Below, one piece after another: positions 44,728 to 55,381 of a stretch of DNA of 64,000 bases; the stretch's first letter is position 1; every line of letters begins with the position of its first letter. Source of the DNA: Symbiodinium natans (lineage: Eukaryota > Sar > Dinophyceae > Suessiales > Symbiodiniaceae); the NCBI GenBank assembly GCA_905221605.1, contig CAJNDS010000501.1:60030-124029 (forward strand), in the 5' to 3' direction. The translations under genes and the position numbers were made by a program. The notes beneath the pieces were generated by a model. That model worked only from the letters and a program-made list of their open reading frames with translations, was not told the DNA's origin and ran no database searches.

Positions 44728-45684
44728 ATGCTGCGGGCATCGCGTGTCACAGTCCAACACTCCCAAAGCGCTCAATGTTTGCCCCCCACAGGAAGTGCAA
44801 GAGACTAAGCTTGGAAGTTCAGGACATTCTTGAGGTTGAGAGAGAGAGTAAGAGAAGACACGTTGATGTTACTGCTGTTCCGCGTAGGCACTTGTGTTTC
44901 AAACCCTCTTTGTTGTGAAGATTATAGCTGTAAAAGGCGTGCATTCGTCTTAACGCCCCCCTCCTTCCTACTCTGACTGCGGTGGTTTGGGCTCAAACCA
45001 GTTGTGAACGCCCGGGCACAACCGACCATGCTCGCCGCCACACGCAACCTTCTATTCTGGCGCTATCAAGAGGTCATCGGCAGTCACTCCTGTACAACTG
45101 CCTTCGAACTCACGATTTTCCCTGCTGCAGCGGGAGTTATTCTGGTCGCTCTTCTTGGAGAGAGCAAATCGAGCGAAAACTGCTCCCCATCCCAAAGGGA
45201 TCGCCTATACCAAGGCGTCTCCATCTCTTGCGTTGGAGAACGAGCGCTAGCGCAATTGCTTTCACGAGTTGTCGGAGCTTTGGTCGGGCATAAAACTGGA
45301 TGGAGTAGGGTCGATGCTCTTTTCCAGGTCTTAACTCCTAGAGCCACAATCATAGCCCGTGAATTGTGCGAGGTCGAGCAATTCCCCTACCACTTCTCTT
45401 GACCGTGGTGATCTAATTATGTCTCTCCTCGCACTTAATAAATCAGAGTTACGTTATTGGCTTTAATCGCCTCTGGCTGGACACACCTTACTTTGGCCAT
45501 CTGTTCGCAGACAATGGAGCTGTGTGCCACGTGTCCACTAAGTGAGGGTGTGGTTGCCCCCTGTACTTGTACATGGTGGGCTTTTATTGCCTCTTCTGGT
45601 ACGTGTACCTTGTACGTGCTCCTTTGTTTCTTGTTTCCTTTCTGTTGGTCCTCCTTATCGCTATGATCGCGCTCACCCAAGCCT
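44728..45684. other. Spacer or LINE 3' region, no firm gene
   Basis: A GA-rich patch at about 44838-44856 follows the LINE ORF. A 132-codon plus-strand frame at 45004-45402 has plausible composition (LLFWRYQEVIGSHSC..) but no recognised motif. No poly-A tail is visible. Confidence 0.4.
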
Positions 45685-46112
45685 TCGAAGCCTTCGAAGC
45701 TTCGAAGGCGAAGGGTCGAAGGGGGGGACTTCGAAGCCCTTCGCGCTGAAGGTCTGAAGCCCCCCTTCGGCTCATAAGAACGAAGGGGGCTTCGAAGGCT
45801 TCAAAGGCTTTGAAGGAAGGACGAAGCCCCCTTCGTCCTCACCTTCAAAGCCTTCAAAGCCCCCCCCCCTTCGTCCTCACCTTCAAAGCCTTCGAAGCCC
45901 CCTTCGTCCTCACCTTCGAAGCCTTCGAAGCCCCCTTCGTCCTCACCTCAAAGCCTTCGAAGCCCCCCTTCGTCCTCGCCTTCGAAGCCTTCCTTCAAAG
46001 CCCTCACCCTTCGAAGCCTTCGAACCCCCCCCCCCCCTTCGTCCTTGCCTTCGAAGCCTTCAAAGCCCCCCCCCTTCGTCCTCACCCTTCGAAGCCTTCG
46101 AAGCCCCCTAAA
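45685..46112. repeat. TTCGAAG-rich array, block 1
   Basis: Imperfect ~30-36-bp units of the form ccttcgaagccttcgaagcc followed by cccttcgtcctcac. The core TTCGAAGNCTTCGAAG is palindromic, so each unit can fold. Translation gives F-E-A-F-E-A-P repeats; I do not regard these as protein. Confidence 0.9.
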
Positions 46113-47060
46113 TTCCACCCCCCTTGATTCTTGAATTGTTTTTTGTATTTCATTATTCGAGAAATCAGAGGAGGAGAGAGAGAGGAATTTATTCTAAATT
46201 CCACCCCCCTCGAATCTTCTTTTTTTTTTCTTGTATTTCATTTTTCGACAATTTAGAGGAGAAGGGAGAAGGGAATGTATTCTAAATTCTACCCCCCTCG
46301 AATCTTCTTTTGTTTTGTTTTGTTTCATTGTTCGAAGATTAGAGGAGTCTTTAATCTAAATTCCACCCCCCTCAAATCTTGTTTTGTTTTGTGTTTCATT
46401 GTTCGAAAATCAGAGGAGTAAGAGACGAGACTAGAAGTAAAGAGCGGGGGGGTTGGGGGGGGCGCAGCCCCCCCCCATTTATTTCTTGTAAAGTGGGAGG
46501 AAGGGGAGAAGAGAGAAGGTATTATATTTTAAATTATATAGAGACGAGGCAGTTGGAGGAAGGGAGAAGAGAGAATGTGGAGTGGGGGAAAGGAGAAGAG
46601 AGAAGGGAATGTATTCTAAATTCCACCCCCCTCGAATCTTTTTTGTTTTTTGTATTTCATCTTTCGAAAAATTAGAGGAGAAGAGAGAAGGGAATTTCTT
46701 TATTCGAAAAATCAGAGGAGTCGTGACGAGACCTTTTTTGTTTATAGAAGTAGACTTTATTTTAAATCACAGACGAGGGAGTGGGAGGAAGGGAGAAGCG
46801 AGAATGCGGAGTGGCAGGAAGGCAGAAGAGAGAAGGGAATGTATTCTAAATTCCACCCCCCTCGAATCTTGTTTTGTTTTTTGTATTTCATTACCCGAGA
46901 AATCAGAGGAGGAGAGAGAAGGGAATTTATTCTAAATTCCACCCCCCTCGAATCTTCTTTTGTTTTTCGTCTTTCATTCTTCGAAAACTCAAAGGAGAAG
47001 GGAGAAGGGAATGTATTCTAAATTCTACCCCCTCGAATCTTCTTTTGTTTTTTTTGTTTC
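46105..47060. repeat. Dispersed ~70-100-bp repeat: AATTCCACCCCCCTCGAATC unit, about 8 copies
   Basis: Copies of taaattccacccccctcgaa + tctt occur at about 46111, 46198, 46288, 46358, 46618, 46848, 46936 and 47018. Each is followed by a T-rich stretch, ttcgaaaaatcagaggag and a GAGAGAAGGGA run. Spacing is irregular, so copies appear to have been gained and lost separately. It lies between the two TTCGAAG blocks. Confidence 0.85.
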
Positions 47061-47159
47061 ATTATTCGAAGATCAGAGGAGTAGAGACGAGAGTGTTTTT
47101 GTTTCTGGAAGTGGAGAGCGGGGGGATTGGGGGGGGCGCAGCCGTGAGACTCTGGAGAT

Positions 47160-47600
47160 GCCCCCGTCTCTCACCTTCGAAGGCCTCGAAGCCCCCCCCC
47201 CTTCGTCCTCACCCTTCGAAGCCTTCGAAGCCTTCGTCCTCACCCTTCGAAGCCTTCGAAGCCCCCCCCCCCTTCGTCCTCCCCTTCGAAGCCTTCAAAG
47301 CCCCCTTCGTCCTCGCCTTCGAAGCCTTCGAAGCCCCCCCCCCTTCGTCCTCACCCTTCGAAGCCTTCAAGCCCCCTTCGTCCTCCCTTCGAAGCCTTCG
47401 AAGCCCCCTTCCTCCTCACCTTCGAAGCCTTCGAAGCCCCTTCGTCCTCGCCCTTCGAAGCCTTCGAAGCCTTCGTCCTCACCCTTCGAAGGCTTCGAAG
47501 CCTTCGTCCTCACTTCGGCCCCCCCCCCCCTCCCCCCCCCCACCCTTCGACCCTTCGGCTTCGAAGGCTTCGAAGGCTTCGAAGCCCCCTTCGCCGAAGG
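47160..47600. repeat. TTCGAAG-rich array, block 2
   Basis: Same unit family as 45685-46112, ending at gcccccttcgccgaagggt. C-runs near 47520-47540. Confidence 0.9.
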
Positions 47601-48095
47601 GTAACGGGATGCAGCCCCCCTTTTCGCCAACAGCGGTGGATGAGTTGGTAAGCAATCTGTGCTTGAATGGAGATGGTTCCAGTAAGCTGCATAATGCTAA
47701 AAGCGATATTGGATTCCATTGCGCAAAATTGTTGTCGTACGAGAAAAGGCAGGGCGGTAAATTGATGTAGGATCCGAGAACCCTTCTAAGATGATTCGGC
47801 GCCAAATCCAGACAAAGAGCCATTGCACTGGATACTGGCCTTTGCACGTATTACGGAGGCTTGAGCAAAAGGCGTGCCGCGCAAGGGCCACATATGTGCT
47901 GATGGGGAGGGGAGGATGAAGCCCCCTTCACAACTGAAGTTCCCCCTTCGTGAAGGTTCTCGGATCCTGCCTGCAAAAAGGATTGGAAAGGTTGACGGAT
48001 GTGGCTGCCTCGTGTGGCAACAATGGGGGTTACAAACTCTGCGCGCTATCGGCTCTGCGTGTGTTGCATGGCACAATGTGCTTCCCAGTCCAGCC

Positions 48096-48648
48096 TCAAC
48101 AAGGACAAAGGTAGCAACTTGGCCAGCAAATGCGCAAGTGGCCCCAAGGCCTTGCTCTTAAAAGGCACAGGCCGCTTGGAAGGTAAACTGGCATTCCTAG
48201 ATTTGCGGTGTCGGCTGTATAGACGTCATATGTGCTCTCGTCAAGAGGCGTAACGCAGAAGAACACACCAGCATGCTCCCCAGTAGGGACAGCGAAGAAC
48301 CGCTTCCCCCTCAACCCTTCCAAGAGAACCGGAGCCAGTTCGTGTTAACCGACGCCAGACAGACAACAGACTGGATAGCCAATTGGCTCCAGAGCATGTG
48401 CCACGGAAATTCTTGTCCTCCCAAGACCTAGGTAACCACTCCGTTGGAGCATGTGTTGCACAATGAATATTTGCAGCATCAGGACTGGCAACATGGGGTC
48501 GATTGTCAGAGGAGACTCCATCAGGCGGATTGATTGGACAGAGGCGCCTACTATGGTAGGACCCCACCAAAACCGGATGCGCCTCCACCATTTGCTCAAA
48601 CGAAGGGAACGCAACAGCAACAAATACCGTCGACTGGCCAATCAACAA
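48096..48648 (-). pseudogene. Coding-like block in two frames, unidentified
   Basis: The minus strand reads VAVAFPSFEQMVEAHPVLVG in the upstream frame, later shifting to EGLRGKRFFAVPTGEHAG.., FFCVTPLDESTYDVYTADT and LGMPVYLPSGLCLL. The second stretch in particular has strong protein character. A frame shift between them suggests a broken gene or a mobile-element fragment; two exons are also possible. No family recognised. Confidence 0.4.
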
Positions 48649-48649
48649 G

Positions 48650-49566
48650 AAAACTGACTAAAGGAACAGCAAAATTCAGTCCATGAACAACCTTGTACCA
48701 AATTCAGATCAAGTCGAAAGGCCGTTGCTTCCAAGAGTAGCGGGAAGAGTTCAGCGCCTAGTTGGGTGGAGTCGATAGTAAGTCGTGTATTATTTCCCAA
48801 TCACACTGCATGCCTCTTTGCAGAATTGCCACTACTACCTTGGGCAGCTATAACGTCTTTTTCCTTCGGTTGAGCTCGCTCTCCAATCTACTTGTCTTCC
48901 GTCTTCAAGCCCCTCTCCTAGCCTTCCGAAGGCCACCTTCCCTTGCTCGCTCGTGCCACCCACCATGGTTTCTGGTTCTGCGTACTCAGACGCCCCACCC
49001 TGCCAAGAACCGGTGCTCCCAGGATGCCGTTGCAAGTCCTGCTGGGGCCGTGCGCAGAGCTTTCGCCCCGAATGCAAACATCCTTATGAAAATGCAGTAG
49101 GGACCCCAAGGGCTTCTCCTTTTGCCTTGGAAGTCTGGTTGATTGCCTCCGTTTTCCAATCTTGACCACTGCTTGCGTGGTATAGCAATTCGAGGAATGT
49201 GTCCTTTGGTCATGCTCATGGGTGCCGTGCAGTGCTGGCTCAAGTCAAGTTAGCGGGTCAAAAGGTAGTCCGCTGCTCCTGCTTGGAAGGACACATCTTG
49301 TATTATGGCTGAGGTAACGAGCCCCAGTTCCATATGGAGCGCTTCGTTCCGTTGCTTATGATTCTTGCACATCAGAGACCCGCATCAGCCTTCGGTCTTT
49401 TTTTTTTTGGACTGACGCCTCTTTACTACATCAGTAGCACAGTAGGCCGGTCTTGTTGGGCTCGACGTAAAGGGTGAAACAAAGTCAGCGCACACAATCC
49501 GCCAGACACACCAAGCAACCACCAAGCAAACAAACACCAAAGAAACAAAGCGAGCAATCGCGCTGA
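48650..49566. other. No gene seen
   Basis: Short open frames on both strands with no protein character; a T-run near 49400. Nothing else noted. Confidence 0.5.
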
Positions 49567-50800
49567 ACTACTAGATACCCCACGGACTCAGTACTCGAAG
49601 TCGTCAATGAAGTCCCGGTTCACAAGGAAGCACAGAGCTTGTGGGGGAATCGCAAATTGCGACATTGCCAGATTCTCAAAACCACCATCATGTAGCCACT
49701 GGTGCGACAGCGGTTATTCAAACCGAGGTCATCAGAAGAGGTTCGGATCACGTACTCGTTGTCAAGGACAGACAACCGACACTCAATGGCGAAAGGATGT
49801 TGCAAGTCAGACTCCCTAGGGGGGATGAAAGATGTGCATATGCCCCATGGTGGTCAGCCAGTGGGGACTTAACAGCAAGAACAATCAAGGCAAGACCGGC
49901 CCAGGGCACTCCATGGTGGTCAGCCAGTGGAGTAGCTCCGAGCTCTGGGTGCTCCATTCACCTTGGCGTACAAGTGCCCACCCAGAGAGGTGTCCGCGCC
50001 CGGCACAGGGGGCATATGCCCCATGGAGGTCAGCCAGTGGGGACTTAACAGCAAGAACAATCAAAGCAGGACCGGTCCAGGGCACTCCATGGTGGTCAGC
50101 CAGTGGAGTAGCTCCGAGCACAGGGTTCTCCAGTCAACCTGGCGTACAAGTGCCCACCCAGAGAGGTGCCCGCGCACGGCCAGAGGGGGGGCGAGAGTAG
50201 CTGCAGCTACCGATTCCACGGGGAGAGTCCACAGCGAGTTACCAAACCCTTAACGCCACAGGGTTTCTAATGACAACGAGGAAACTCCCAGTCCAGGCAT
50301 CTCACACAAGGCCACGCAACCTTGGCGCTGGCCTGCGCATCGGCACGCATCAGGTCCCTCCAAACCCAAACCCGCGAGGTACGTCGGTAAGGAGATGGGA
50401 GGGCTCACATCACAATGGTGCCGAAGTGCAAGGATCTCCATGGTATTGCTACTTTGATCCAATCAGAGCCTTTAGGTAACATCCACGCGGGCGGGGAGCC
50501 CACTTGCCCTGCCGCAGGCCAAGCTCAGACGAGGGTGACCCTCTAGAGTCTCAAGAGGGCCAGGTTGTTCTACAAGTGGGGAATGGCTCCCTGCCAAGTC
50601 AGCGGGTGCATAATCTCCACGTAGAAGTGTCCACAGCCAGCGCGCCGAACTGCTAGGTCACCCTGTGCACTCAGTACTCGAAATCGTCGAAGAGGCCGGG
50701 AGCACACATGTAGCACCGAGTGCGCAGGTGCGTCGCAAAAGGCGACGTTGCCAGATTCACAAAACCACCATCATGCAGCCACCGATGCGAATACATTCAG
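49567..50800. repeat. ~150-bp segment duplicated ~1.08 kb apart
   Basis: About 49567-49715 and 50651-50797 share actcagtactcgaa, tcg-tcgaa, gcgacgttgccagattc and caaaaccaccatcatg in the same order with many substitutions. They frame the 176-bp tandem repeat. Together with it they form a complex repeat region on the 3' side of the 1033-codon ORF. Confidence 0.7.
49837..50188. repeat. 176-bp tandem repeat, two copies plus dispersed partial copies
   Basis: Units start at 49837 and 50013 (catatgccccatgg) and are highly similar. Each holds two internal copies of ccatggtggtcagccagtgg. A partial unit recurs at about 50917-51040 and a decayed one at about 51690-51760. Confidence 0.85.
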
Positions 50801-51272
50801 CACCAGCCAAGGCCGTTCACGAGAAGGTTCACAAGTCCGCCATCACAGGTGGGGCATAGTCGTGCCTTGGCACGGGACGTTGCAGGTGTCAACCTTCTTG
50901 ATCCGAAGTATAAAGTTGCCCCATGGTGGTCAGCCAAGGGGACTTAACGGCAAGAACAAAGGGTAGGACCAGCCCAGAGCACTCCATGGTGGTCAGCCAG
51001 TGGAGCCTCTCCGAGCACAAGGCGCAACGTTCTTTTGACTCACAAGAGTCTCGTCCGACGGCCAAAGCAGGCTTGACTGCTTCGTTCCAATCAGAGCCAT
51101 CAGGTAAACCCAAGCAGGCGGGGACCCCACCTGCCCCGCAGGAAGCGGGAGAGTCCCCCAGTCGAAACTTCGCACTCAAGGCCAAGCAACTATCTCCTTG
51201 GCCGGTGAGGGTTGAGGGTTCAATAACCAGAATCAGACCCTCCATGCCCAAACCGACAGACGTCGGCGAGGA

Positions 51273-51953
51273 GATGTGAGGGCTCACATCACGCTTGGCC
51301 ACCTACCGATGGGGAGGTAGTCATGTATGGCTGCTTGGACGCAAGCAGAGATATACCCCAAGCAGGCAGGGAACCCCGCAGCAACCCAAGCACAGGCGAG
51401 AATGGCTCTCGTGAAGGCCAGGTTGTCCACAGGTGCTCGATGGCACATTGCCAGGGAAGTGGAAACCTGATCTCCGCGTAGAAGTGTCCACAGCCCAGAA
51501 GCAGCATCCCCTAGCTGGTCTCTCCCAATTGGCATGACGCCGTTGTACGACAAGGGGGTGTCACCGTCCAGACGAGAGATGGTCAACACTCAAGTCCGAG
51601 GGGTTCACACACGGTCGTAGCACATAGAAGCGGGCAACCTGCCCACCTAGAGGGGGCAGAGGAAAGGAAGATTGGCCGTTTTACCGATGACAAAGCTGGA
51701 ACATCCAGGCAGGACCGGTCCAGGGTAGTCCGTGGCAGATGGCCAGTGGAGCAACCACGAAAGAAAGGCCCCCCGTTCCCACAGGCACACCGCGGGGCCG
51801 ACCCAGAAGGGTGTTCACAGCTGCAAGCTGTAAGCACACAAAAGACAAGCACGATCCAATCCGTGGCATAGACCACGAGAGGGTTGCCAAACCAAGAGTA
51901 TCCCGAGGTAGTCTTGCGGCATGTATCGGCGAGGAGATGTGAGGGCTCACATC
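51273..51953. repeat. Recurring perfect hairpin GATGTGAG-GG-CTCACATC
   Basis: A perfect 8-bp stem with a 2-base loop at 51273-51290 and again at 51936-51953, in longer shared context (ggcgaggagatgtgagggct). A one-mismatch form occurs at about 50394-50411. It may be a structural element of the repeat or of a 3' UTR. Confidence 0.75.
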
Positions 51954-52034
51954 ACGCTAGGCAGCATGCCATGAAAGGACTCAATGGTGCGTTCGCATGG
52001 CGTCAGTAGGAGCCCTCAGATGACAGTTTGCTGT

Positions 52035-55000
52035 CTATTGCCAGGAGCCATCCCAGTCCGGACGCCGGGAGCGATGGCCAGCTGAGGTGGTATGGGAACG
52101 CTTCCCTGTCTTTGCGGTACGGCTGGGCATGACCTGCATTGGAGGCAGCTCTTGCTCATCAACCCCCCACTCAGGGATGCCGTCCGGAATGGGGATACGC
52201 ATGTATCTTGTCATTGAGGTTTGGGCCGCGAGCCACATCACCCGGACAGCTTCCTGGATTTGCCTGTACTGCACAACACCTTCGTCCTTATACTGAAAGG
52301 GGAAGGAGGTAACTGCAGCACGCAGGGCCGAAGGATCAGGGTCCTTGGGGGTGCCATGACAGTACATCCTAAACCAGAAGCTGTTGAGTCGCTGCTTGGT
52401 TGGATGTTTGGCTCGCATGAGCCCCTTAATGGCAGCCCAATGAGCAGTGGCTGCGTCATACCACGCATTTTGGGGACGTTGGGGCCCATGCTTGGTGGGT
52501 GTGGTGCTGATCCCTTTCCAATGCGCATCAAAGATGACTGGCAGCCGGAAAGGGGCGGAGACATCCACTTCTCGCAAAGCTGCAAGGTCAGTGGTTCGCA
52601 GCTCCGAGAAGCGCCAATCATTCACCTGTGCCTCGGGTTCGTCCTCCGCGTCTGACATGTCATCCATCGGGCAGGGAGAGCCTTCGTTAGTTTCGGAAGA
52701 GATGCTGACGACCTCCGGCGAGGTTGCTGCAGTGTTCGCTTCCACAGGCGCAGCACAGGGCGAGGAGAGCAAGCACTCTAGGGGCAACACTCGCCGTAGA
52801 AAAACAGCCATTCTGTGAGAAGTGTCAGGCCATTCCAAGTTAAAAACTGACCAAAAATGTTCAATGTTTTGGTTGGCCACCGAGGCCGCAAGAGCAAGCC
52901 GGATGGCGTCAAGGAAATGGGCAGGGGGGAGGTCCGGCCTAAATTCTTGATAGTGCCTTTGCCCAAGTGTCTGTGTGCCCTGCAGCGTGATGCCTAGGAA
53001 CGTATTCAGGCTGGGCTGGGCAAGCCTGGCCGTTTCCACGTCCGTGTGCTTAGCAGCTGCGGCCCATGCCTGCAAGGCTTCTTGGGAGGCTTGGCCAGTG
53101 ACTTGTGGCAGTCCACTGTGCGCGTCCATCACATATTTGGTAGTAGGGCACGTGGGACACCGATAAGCGCGGCCAGCCAAGAAGGCCACCATGGCTGCAG
53201 GCGGCACATTGATCTGCAGGTCAGTAATTTTATTGTCAGATTCAGGAAAACCAATAACAATGGGCAGCCCTGCCGTACGCTCCAGGGGACCTTTTTGGTG
53301 GGACTCGAATGCGAGCAGAAGTGCACCCAGCCAATAATCTGGGTCAGCGTAGCTGAGCATTGCAGGAAAACTGGCATTGATGACACTCGGCAAGTCCGAC
53401 ACCGCAAAGAAAAGATCCGCGATGTACTGCGCTGTGGTAAGAAAGCCATACCCCACCAGGGACTCCGAAAGCCTCGCTTTGTCCAGCTGCGGGACCGGGC
53501 AATCCAACATTTCAGCAAGGTCGAAATGCTGCAATGCCCCCGACAATCTAAGGCACTGCGTGATGATAGGGTCATAAACCTTCAAATACGCTGCCGGAAA
53601 CGTTTCAGGCAGATGCAGTAGCGTGTCAGCGATTCCGATCAGCATATCCGAGTCTTGCAGCTGGTTCGGTATGCCGTTCAAAAACACCTCATAGGCCCTA
53701 TATGCCCGAAGCTGCTGGCAGTGTGTTGTGAGGTGTTGCGAGTCACGCAGGTTCATGTAGGGCCGAGGTTTGACATTCTTACCAAAGTGATGTCCCGCTG
53801 CAAGTGCGCGCCACATGAGATCACAGACCGAGACTGTGTTGCTCTGCATGATGGGTGCGCAGGCTGGGGCGCTGGGATCGCGGGCGCCGCTGGGCTCGCT
53901 AGGCCCTCGAGGCTTGGCTTTTGGTGGTTCCAGCTGCTGAGAGCCGTCTTTGTCCAAAGCGAGAGGCCGACTTTCCTTGCGAGCTTGGACAGCGGGCACA
54001 GGCCTGGCGGGGATGGGCGTCAGGCCATGGGGAGGCATAGGGAGATCCGATTTTGGTTCCGTCAGGCCAAGTGAGTCCGTGGGAGACTTAGCGCAAGGGG
54101 GCTGTGACGCCTCAACCGTCCTAATCCCATCCGGAGATGCTGTGTGCGTGGGCCGTGTCCGGGGGCTGGGTGGACGTCGTACGCCTGGCGGGTCCCTAAT
54201 GTTGCCGCCACTACGGGGTGGACACGAGGCGGCGCTACCCCCTCCGATCCTGTGATCAACTTCACTAGAGGGAGTCGTCACACAAGCATCCAGAGCAATA
54301 GGACTCGCGGCCGGCACAACCGCAGGCTCTTTCGTTGCAGGCTCCTTCGTCAGTGCTCCTCTCTCCCGCGTTGGGGTGCCGCAAGGGGTGCGGGAAACGT
54401 CCCGTCTAGCTGGCGGAGGCGGGCTGACAGCTGCCGCAATGGAGCCCCTCGCGGCCCGAGGCTGGAGCCATGGTGTACCCCACCGCTCGCCATGGCGCGC
54501 GTTTGTGGTAGCCTCGCCTTGGGCTGGCGACTGCTGCGGCGTAGGAACCTCGACTGCAGTAGCAACTACCACGTCGGGACTGTTACTACCCGCGGGCACA
54601 GGGCTGTTTCCCGGAGAGTCCACATCAATCGCAGTTTCGGAGGCAGCCTTACCCGTACGAACAGGTAGGAGGTGAAGACCACGGGGGGCTCGCAGTATGC
54701 CGGCCTTGTGTTCGAAAGCCGGGTCAGCGCGTTGAGCCGATCCCCGCTTGGGCGGCATCCTAATGCTGGTGTCCCCTAGCAAGCAGGTGAGGTACTGGGC
54801 GACCCCATCTCCTTCCCTCACCGGCTGGAAGGGGACACAATACACAGCATTGGGCAGGGGCTCCAGGACGAAGCCGCGCGTTTGCAAACTAACAATGGTG
54901 CCCGAATAGGAGTTGGAGGTGAAAGAGGGACTCCCCCATCCTTCTTGCTGAAGTGTGCGGTAAAAAACCTCCCGCTTATCTCGCCAGGTGGCCTTCAAAG

Positions 55001-55136
55001 CCCACGCTTGATGCAGGGGTGGTGTTCCAAAGAGGTCCAGCCCAACTTTGCGTTCCGCAGGCAGCACGATGCTGGCTACTGTCCGTTCTCGGAAGGCTTG
55101 CTTGTGTAATGCCGTTGCAATGCCAGGGCCATCCAT
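52035..55136 (-). CDS. 1033-codon ORF of unknown function, repeated family
   Basis: The longest ORF of the right half. Residues 1-126 precede a second possible start, M127 (MPPKRGSAQRADPAFEH), which is also preserved in a fragment copy at 57.86 kb. Residues ~150-430 are Pro/Ser/Thr-rich and probably disordered, with DVDSPGNSPVPAGS. Residues ~440-800 look globular, mostly helical (GYGFLTTAQYIADLFFAV, DPDYWLGALLLAFES, NQNIEHFWSVFNLEWPD). An acidic stretch follows, then a C-terminal block rich in W and F (NSFWFRMYCHGTPKD). I recognise no catalytic or DNA-binding motif. Fragments of the same ORF at 55.3, 57.5-57.9 and 58.2-59.05 kb suggest it belongs to a mobile element. Its 3' side (49.6-52.0 kb) is repetitive. 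Confidence 0.7.
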   Translation of the reverse strand: MDGPGIATALHKQAFRERTVASIVLPAERKVGLDLFGTPPLHQAWALKATWRDKREVFYRTLQQEGWGSPSFTSNSYSGTIVSLQTRGFVLEPLPNAVYCVPFQPVREGDGVAQYLTCLLGDTSIRMPPKRGSAQRADPAFEHKAGILRAPRGLHLLPVRTGKAASETAIDVDSPGNSPVPAGSNSPDVVVATAVEVPTPQQSPAQGEATTNARHGERWGTPWLQPRAARGSIAAAVSPPPPARRDVSRTPCGTPTRERGALTKEPATKEPAVVPAASPIALDACVTTPSSEVDHRIGGGSAASCPPRSGGNIRDPPGVRRPPSPRTRPTHTASPDGIRTVEASQPPCAKSPTDSLGLTEPKSDLPMPPHGLTPIPARPVPAVQARKESRPLALDKDGSQQLEPPKAKPRGPSEPSGARDPSAPACAPIMQSNTVSVCDLMWRALAAGHHFGKNVKPRPYMNLRDSQHLTTHCQQLRAYRAYEVFLNGIPNQLQDSDMLIGIADTLLHLPETFPAAYLKVYDPIITQCLRLSGALQHFDLAEMLDCPVPQLDKARLSESLVGYGFLTTAQYIADLFFAVSDLPSVINASFPAMLSYADPDYWLGALLLAFESHQKGPLERTAGLPIVIGFPESDNKITDLQINVPPAAMVAFLAGRAYRCPTCPTTKYVMDAHSGLPQVTGQASQEALQAWAAAAKHTDVETARLAQPSLNTFLGITLQGTQTLGQRHYQEFRPDLPPAHFLDAIRLALAASVANQNIEHFWSVFNLEWPDTSHRMAVFLRRVLPLECLLSSPCAAPVEANTAATSPEVVSISSETNEGSPCPMDDMSDAEDEPEAQVNDWRFSELRTTDLAALREVDVSAPFRLPVIFDAHWKGISTTPTKHGPQRPQNAWYDAATAHWAAIKGLMRAKHPTKQRLNSFWFRMYCHGTPKDPDPSALRAAVTSFPFQYKDEGVVQYRQIQEAVRVMWLAAQTSMTRYMRIPIPDGIPEWGVDEQELPPMQVMPSRTAKTGKRSHTTSAGHRSRRPDWDGSWQ

Positions 55137-55289
55137 GCTTGTGTGGCTTGTGTGCGCACATATTCAGCGCAGTCAATTAGGCCCCCGGTTGCGCAGGCCG
55201 CCATTTGGAAGCATGCAGGCGGTGCCCCATCGGCTCCCTCCCCGCCGTTAGGAACCCACCACCGGGAGTACGTCGTCCTCCTAGCCCCA

Positions 55290-55381
55290 GAACCCGGTGT
55301 ATGGTTTCCTGACCACTGCCCAGTATATTGCGGATCTTTTCTTTGCGGTGGCGGATATGCCGAGCGTCATCAACGCAGCAT
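55290..55381 (+). pseudogene. Fragment A of a broken copy of the 1033-codon ORF
   Basis: The plus strand reads YGFLTTAQYIADLFFAVADM then PSVINAA, nearly the same as GYGFLTTAQYIADLFFAV.. in the intact ORF but on the opposite strand. Identity stops at NAA (about 55381); the missing continuation is found at 58223. Confidence 0.85.

Noticed and set aside
46874-47770. 298-codon plus-strand frame with F-E-A-F-E-A-P repeats
   Set aside because: It runs across two unrelated DNA repeat families; openness follows from the absence of stop triplets in the repeat unit.
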